Assembly (NCBI GenBank): GCA_964510235.1
Contig: CAZEBF010000029.1
Location: 1-7,511 of the forward strand
DNA from: CAYUUR01 sp964510235
GTDB taxonomy: Bacteria; Patescibacteriota; Saccharimonadia; Saccharimonadales; CAYUUR01
DNA: 7,511 nucleotides
Reading direction: 5' to 3'
Under the pieces are notes generated by a model, which was not told the DNA's origin, made no database searches, and was given only the letters and a program-made list of their open reading frames with translations. The position numbers and the translations under genes were made by a program. The first letter of the stretch is position 1. Each line of letters opens with the position of its first letter. Positions 4,125 through 7,511 of the stretch are shown here, piece by piece.

Positions 4125-5639
4125 ATGTCTGAACAGAAAAAAGCAATCATAATTGGTGCCGGGTTTGGTGGTCTGAGTTTATCTATATTACTGGCCCGTG
4201 ACGGCTGGGACGTAACAATCCTCGAAAAGAACGAACAGGCCGGAGGCCGCGCCAGCCTGATGGAAGTAACCCACGGCGAGCTCAGCGACAACGCAACAGA
4301 CCGCGACAAGGTTGCCTTTCGGTTTGATATGGGGCCGAGTTGGTACTTAATGCCCGATGTCTTTGACCGCTTTTTTGAATCCGTTGGTGAGAAAACTTCT
4401 GACTACTACGACCTGGTGCGTTTACAACCAAGCTACCGTGTGACCTTCAAAGATTATGATCAGCAAGTCGATATTTACGGTAACCTGACCAAAGACACCA
4501 AGACATTTGACGCTATCGAACCAGGTTCCGGCCAAAAACTGCGTGACTACCTCAAACGCTCGGCCTACGTCTACGATGTATCGGTCAACAAATTCTTGTA
4601 TCGCAATTATGATTCGGCCAAAGATTTTATGAGCCCTGCCCTCGCCCGAGAAGCGCACAAACTTTCTTTGCTATCGACTATGGATAAATACGTCAGCAAG
4701 TATTTCAAAGATCCGCGGCTGCAGCAAATCATGCAGTACCCACTGGTTTTTCTTGGCTCCAGCCCCTATAACGCCCCTGCGCTATACAACCTGATGAGCC
4801 ATGTCGACTTCAATCAAGGCGTGTTTTACCCACAGGGCGGTTTGTACAAGGTCACTGAAGCGCTCGTAAATATTGCCGAGAAGAATGGCGTCAAGATTAT
4901 GCTTAACTCCCCTGCCGATAAGATTACTGTTGAAAACGGCCATGCGGTGGGCGTGAAGACAAAGGGCAAAACGTTTGCAGCTGATGCGGTAATTAGCAAC
5001 GCCGATCCACATCATACCGAAAGCAAGTTGCTCGAGAAACCTCACCGCGATCATTCAGAAAAATACTGGAAGTCACGTACTTTGGCACCGTCAGCACTAC
5101 TCATGTACTTAGGTGTCGACAAACAATATAAATCACTCCAGCACCACAACTTACTGTTCAGTAAAAACTGGAAGGCCAACTTTGACCAGATTTTTGATAA
5201 CCCAACCTTCCCTGATGATCCATCACTCTACGTCTGCGCACCAAGCAAAACCGATCCCAGCGTCGCGCCGAAAGGTAAAGAAAATCTGTTTGTGTTAGTA
5301 CCGATTGCAGCCGGATTAGAATACACAGAGCAAGAACTACAAATCTACGCCGACAAAATCCTCAGTACCATGGAAAAAGAGATGAAGCTGCCAGGTTTGC
5401 GTAAAAACATCATCTATAAGAAGTTGTTTTGTGTCAAAGATTTTGAGTCACGCTTTAATAGCTTGCAAGGAACCGGCCTTGGCTTAGCACACACACTCAA
5501 GCAAACTGCCATCTTCCGCCCAAGCAACAAGAGTAAGAAAGTATCAGGTCTCTATTACGTGGGCGCCAACGTCCACCCCGGCATCGGCTTGCCTGTATGT
5601 CTTATCTCCGCCGAGCTCGTCCGCCGCCGCCTGAACTAG
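4125..5639 (+). CDS. crtI: Phytoene desaturase (CrtI family)
   Basis: A 504-residue FAD-dependent carotenoid desaturase, full length for CrtI (about 490-530), converting colourless phytoene to lycopene by successive desaturations. The N-terminal dinucleotide-binding fold is clear: IIIGAGFGGLS (8-18), acidic Glu34 ending the second strand for the FAD ribose, then NEQAGGRAS (36-44). The C-terminal signature YYVGANVHPGIGLPVCLIS (about 477-495) is the conserved FAD/membrane-associated CrtI motif. GLGLAHTLKQTAIFRPSN (about 449-466) before it also fits the family. The frame is open to a TTG at 4098, but the ATG at 4125 starts three residues before the conserved fold approach and has TATACC six bases upstream. 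It is divergent from crtYc-crtYd-crtEb and supplies their lycopene. Relatives act as neurosporene, diapophytoene or carotenoid-ketone desaturases, but the context favours lycopene. Its last 96 bases are antisense to the DUF1653 gene. Confidence 0.93.
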   Translation: MSEQKKAIIIGAGFGGLSLSILLARDGWDVTILEKNEQAGGRASLMEVTHGELSDNATDRDKVAFRFDMGPSWYLMPDVFDRFFESVGEKTSDYYDLVRLQPSYRVTFKDYDQQVDIYGNLTKDTKTFDAIEPGSGQKLRDYLKRSAYVYDVSVNKFLYRNYDSAKDFMSPALAREAHKLSLLSTMDKYVSKYFKDPRLQQIMQYPLVFLGSSPYNAPALYNLMSHVDFNQGVFYPQGGLYKVTEALVNIAEKNGVKIMLNSPADKITVENGHAVGVKTKGKTFAADAVISNADPHHTESKLLEKPHRDHSEKYWKSRTLAPSALLMYLGVDKQYKSLQHHNLLFSKNWKANFDQIFDNPTFPDDPSLYVCAPSKTDPSVAPKGKENLFVLVPIAAGLEYTEQELQIYADKILSTMEKEMKLPGLRKNIIYKKLFCVKDFESRFNSLQGTGLGLAHTLKQTAIFRPSNKSKKVSGLYYVGANVHPGIGLPVCLISAELVRRRLN

Positions 5640-5900
5640 CACAAACCGCGGAACTAAATTACCATCTCCATCCAACTTTGGCTCGTGCCAGCTACTAAGT
5701 GGACGACCAAACTCTAGACGAGGTTCATCCACCGGAGTGTACCTTACTTCTACAGCATCGGTGGCTTCAGCAATATATACACCCAACACTTTGTAGACAC
5801 CTTCGCGGCGAAAATGTTGATACATTCCCCCAATTTTAACTTCGTTAGCGGCCCCCGCTAAGTCTTCAACAAGTTCTGCGCGTGATTTATGCTCGCCCAT
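5544..5900 (-). CDS. DUF1653 domain protein
   Basis: A 118-residue cytosolic protein carrying a DUF1653 domain at about 23-87: GGMYQHFRREGVYKVLG (24-40), a central VEVRYTPVDEP region (50-60), FGRPLSSWHEP (64-74), and the terminal VPRFVLV (83-89). This pattern of a small beta-rich domain ending in pRF is typical, and its function is unknown. The family is usually about 70 residues. Here about 22 extra residues precede the domain and about 30 follow it. The trailing part, from about residue 88, is encoded antisense to the last 96 bases of crtI and ends in TGA, so it is probably an acquired tail. The ATG overlaps the end of the upstream surface-protein gene by 14 bases, implying coupled translation. 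There is no Shine-Dalgarno. Confidence 0.8.
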   Translation of the reverse strand: MGEHKSRAELVEDLAGAANEVKIGGMYQHFRREGVYKVLGVYIAEATDAVEVRYTPVDEPRLEFGRPLSSWHEPKLDGDGNLVPRFVLVQAAADELGGDKTYRQADAGVDVGAHVIET

Positions 5901-7511
5901 AGTTACGACGTATCATAACGCTAAACATAAGAATGCCACAGGCCATTAGAACGGCTAAGAATTGATTACTGCCAGTATCAGCTAAAGCTTCGTCGCTATT
6001 ATCTGCCGCCGCACTAAACCCACCAGTACCAGTAAGGCCCGAGACTGCCCAGTAGTCTTGTCCGTCTATGGTTACCGTCTCTAAATTATCGTCTTCGCCT
6101 TCAATCAGATAATATAAGCCACTGCATTGATCGGATACTGCCGCCAGTGAACTAGCGCCGGGGCAGATACCAACCCTATCATCGCCAGCAAGTTTTGGGA
6201 TATATAGCGTGTAGGTGCCCGCTGTGCCGTCGGCTGCGGTGAGGTTGTGGACGAAGGCTTTGCCGGTACCTGGGTCACTTTCAGCCGTCACGGTGGACCA
6301 GTCAAGGTCAGAGGAGAAGGTGGTCTCAATGTCGGCAATCGGTGTGGTATCACTCAGCGACAGGCGTACGGTCGTACTGGTGCCGTTTTCAATAGTGTTG
6401 TCTGTGGCGTCTGTGTCTGAGAGAGTGGTGGCGGCCAGGGTTGGTGGGAGACCGGTGATTTGTTGATAGGTGGTTTGGGTGAGTTTGGTGAGGAAGATAT
6501 CATCAAACCCCGAAGGGACTTTGTTATCTGTGCCTACGCCCGGGTCGAAGTCGGCAGTATCATCGAACCCGCCCGTAAGATAAACATTGTTCTCCTGGTC
6601 GGTTGCTAAGAAACTACCGGGGTAAGCCACCGAGTAACCGAAGGCTTTGGTCCAGCCATAGGTACCGTCGGCGTTGATTTTGGTGACATAGTTAGCGTAG
6701 TGTGGCGCACTTGATATATGATTATCTACCCCGGTGCTAGGGTCAAAATCTATAAGGCCTGTGCCCGACTCGCTACCGTATTTAAAGCTACCACTCATGT
6801 ACACATTTCCGTCACTGTCTGTCGCTACAGCACTCGGAATGATACTGCTTGATGCGTCGCCCTGAGTTTTGGTCCAGCCATAGGTACCGTCGGCGTTGAT
6901 TTTGGTTAGGAAGATGTCAGCAGAACCAGCAGAGGCATGGTCGTCAGTACCAGAGCCGGGATCGAAGTCGACGGTACCTTGAAAATATCCAAGTATGTAT
7001 ATGTTACTATTATGATCTACATTAATGGTGGTGGATCCGACGTCGGATGTACTACTACTAGTCGTTCTTGTCCAGCCGTAGGAGCCGTCGGCGTTGATTC
7101 GGGTTAGGTAGCTGTCATAATACTCTTCACTGCTAGACGCTATCTCATCGGTGTCTACACCAGGGTCGAAGTCGACAGTGCCGTAGAAACTACCTGCAAG
7201 AAACACGTTGTTGTTCTGGTCAGTGCTTACAGAAAATGCTGGATCATCCACAACACCATGTATAGTCTTGGTATATCCATAGGTTCCGTCGGCGTTGATT
7301 CGGGTCAGGAAGTTATCGTAATTCTCATCAACTGAAGTTACTTCATCAGTATCGACACCAGGGTCGAAGTCGACGGTGCCTGTAAATGAACCAGTTAGCA
7401 GCACATTGTTATCCATATCGGTCGTCAAATCGAATGTTAACTGTTCAGAATCTTCGCCGCCGATTGTTTTTGTCCAGCCGTAGGAGCCGTCGGCGTTGAT
7501 TCGGGTAAGGA
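5887..7511 (-). CDS. SBBP-type repeat surface protein with LAxTG-like sorting tail (5' end outside window)
   Basis: The C-terminal part, more than 540 residues, of a large exported protein. The frame is open to the window edge, so no start should be assigned. The visible N-terminal portion has five repeats of 65-74 residues. Each has LT[RK]INADG-x-YG[WY]TK, then a DxxxNVYLTGSF-like strand, then VDFDPG-x-x-TD, and matches SBBP-type beta-propeller repeats. From 6492 downwards comes a Thr/Ser/Asp-rich region, then a domain with two cysteines (CPGA and DQC, a likely disulfide) and the segment YWAVSGLTGTGGFS. The final 32 residues (5890-5985) are LADTG, a hydrophobic stretch and RRNYGR, the layout of a cell-wall sorting signal. 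LAxTG is the form I associate with class E sortases. The likely role is a surface adhesin or interaction protein, and the ligand is unknown. The stop overlaps the DUF1653 start by 14 bases. Confidence 0.85.
   Translation of the reverse strand, partial: LTRINADGSYGWTKTIGGEDSEQLTFDLTTDMDNNVLLTGSFTGTVDFDPGVDTDEVTSVDENYDNFLTRINADGTYGYTKTIHGVVDDPAFSVSTDQNNNVFLAGSFYGTVDFDPGVDTDEIASSSEEYYDSYLTRINADGSYGWTRTTSSSTSDVGSTTINVDHNSNIYILGYFQGTVDFDPGSGTDDHASAGSADIFLTKINADGTYGWTKTQGDASSSIIPSAVATDSDGNVYMSGSFKYGSESGTGLIDFDPSTGVDNHISSAPHYANYVTKINADGTYGWTKAFGYSVAYPGSFLATDQENNVYLTGGFDDTADFDPGVGTDNKVPSGFDDIFLTKLTQTTYQQITGLPPTLAATTLSDTDATDNTIENGTSTTVRLSLSDTTPIADIETTFSSDLDWSTVTAESDPGTGKAFVHNLTAADGTAGTYTLYIPKLAGDDRVGICPGASSLAAVSDQCSGLYYLIEGEDDNLETVTIDGQDYWAVSGLTGTGGFSAAADNSDEALADTGSNQFLAVLMACGILMFSVMIRRNYGRA
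5890..5985 (-). other. Cell-wall sorting signal of the repeat protein
   Basis: LADTG (5971-5985), about 20 mostly hydrophobic residues, then RRNYGRA at the C-terminus. This tripartite pattern marks sortase substrates of monoderm bacteria. The sortase is not in the window. Confidence 0.7.
6493..7509 (-). repeat. Five tandem SBBP repeats within the surface protein
   Basis: In-frame units lie at about 7309-7509, 7108-7308, 6910-7107, 6688-6909 and 6493-6687. The shared block reads ccgtcggcgttgat on the plus strand at 6665, 6887, 7085, 7286 and 7487. The intervals are 222, 198, 201 and 201 bases, all multiples of three. The block encodes INADG and is nearly invariant in DNA, whereas the rest of each unit diverges. 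Copy 4 (6688-6909) carries an insertion before DFDPS (sequence SESGTG). The array continues past the right edge of the window. Confidence 0.9.

Noticed and set aside
7426..7428. TTG as start of the repeat surface protein
   Set aside because: The frame and a further repeat unit continue upstream to the window edge, so the true start is outside.
1..7511. CRISPR array, insertion sequence, prophage or alternative genetic code
   Set aside because: The only regular repeats are coding SBBP units. There is no transposase, integrase or terminal inverted repeat, and the genes read cleanly with standard stops, including one TGA.

Overview
The window looks like a chromosomal segment of a small-genome, monoderm (single-membrane) bacterium. 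The best guess is a Patescibacteria/CPR lineage, with Ca. Saccharibacteria as first candidate and an actinobacterium as the alternative. Reasons: densely packed genes with tiny or overlapping junctions, several starts with no Shine-Dalgarno and a -10 box directly before the ATG, a surface protein with an LAxTG-type sorting tail, SBBP-type repeats, and a carotenoid gene set otherwise typical of Actinobacteria and haloarchaea. TAA, TAG and TGA all seem to act as stops, so nothing suggests the UGA=Gly code of Gracilibacteria/Absconditabacteria. The taxonomic call is inference only.

Layout. 3-78 (-): a CCA-encoding tRNA with anticodon CAU, preceded by a leader (79-219) with two hairpins. 220-792 (-) and 886-1200 (+): a divergent pair, an NAD(P)H-dependent FMN/quinone reductase and an HxlR-family regulator. 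Their intergenic region carries overlapping promoters and palindromes, a self-contained redox or electrophile-response unit. 1222-2160 (-): tRNA-dihydrouridine synthase. 2195-2581 (-): an unrecognised, probably disordered 128-residue protein. 2622-3527, 3490-3804 and 3783-4103 (-): in transcription order crtYc, crtYd (heterodimeric carotenoid cyclase) and crtEb-like UbiA prenyltransferase (lycopene elongase), with overlapping junctions. 4125-5639 (+): crtI phytoene desaturase, divergent from the cyclase operon. Only 21 bp separates the two ATGs, and that gap holds the -10 elements for both directions. 5544-5900 (-): a DUF1653 protein whose tail runs antisense through the end of crtI. 5887-7511 (-): the C-terminal part of a large repeat surface protein that continues beyond the window.

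Together crtI, crtYc, crtYd and crtEb form the late part of a C50 cyclic carotenoid pathway: phytoene to lycopene, C5 elongation at both ends, then ring closure. GGPP synthase (crtE) and phytoene synthase (crtB) are not in the window. They are either encoded elsewhere or, if the organism is an episymbiont, the precursor may come from a host. The most notable points are this carotenoid island, its compressed leaderless divergent promoter, the shared leaderless start architecture of crtI and hxlR, and the antisense crtI/DUF1653 overlap.
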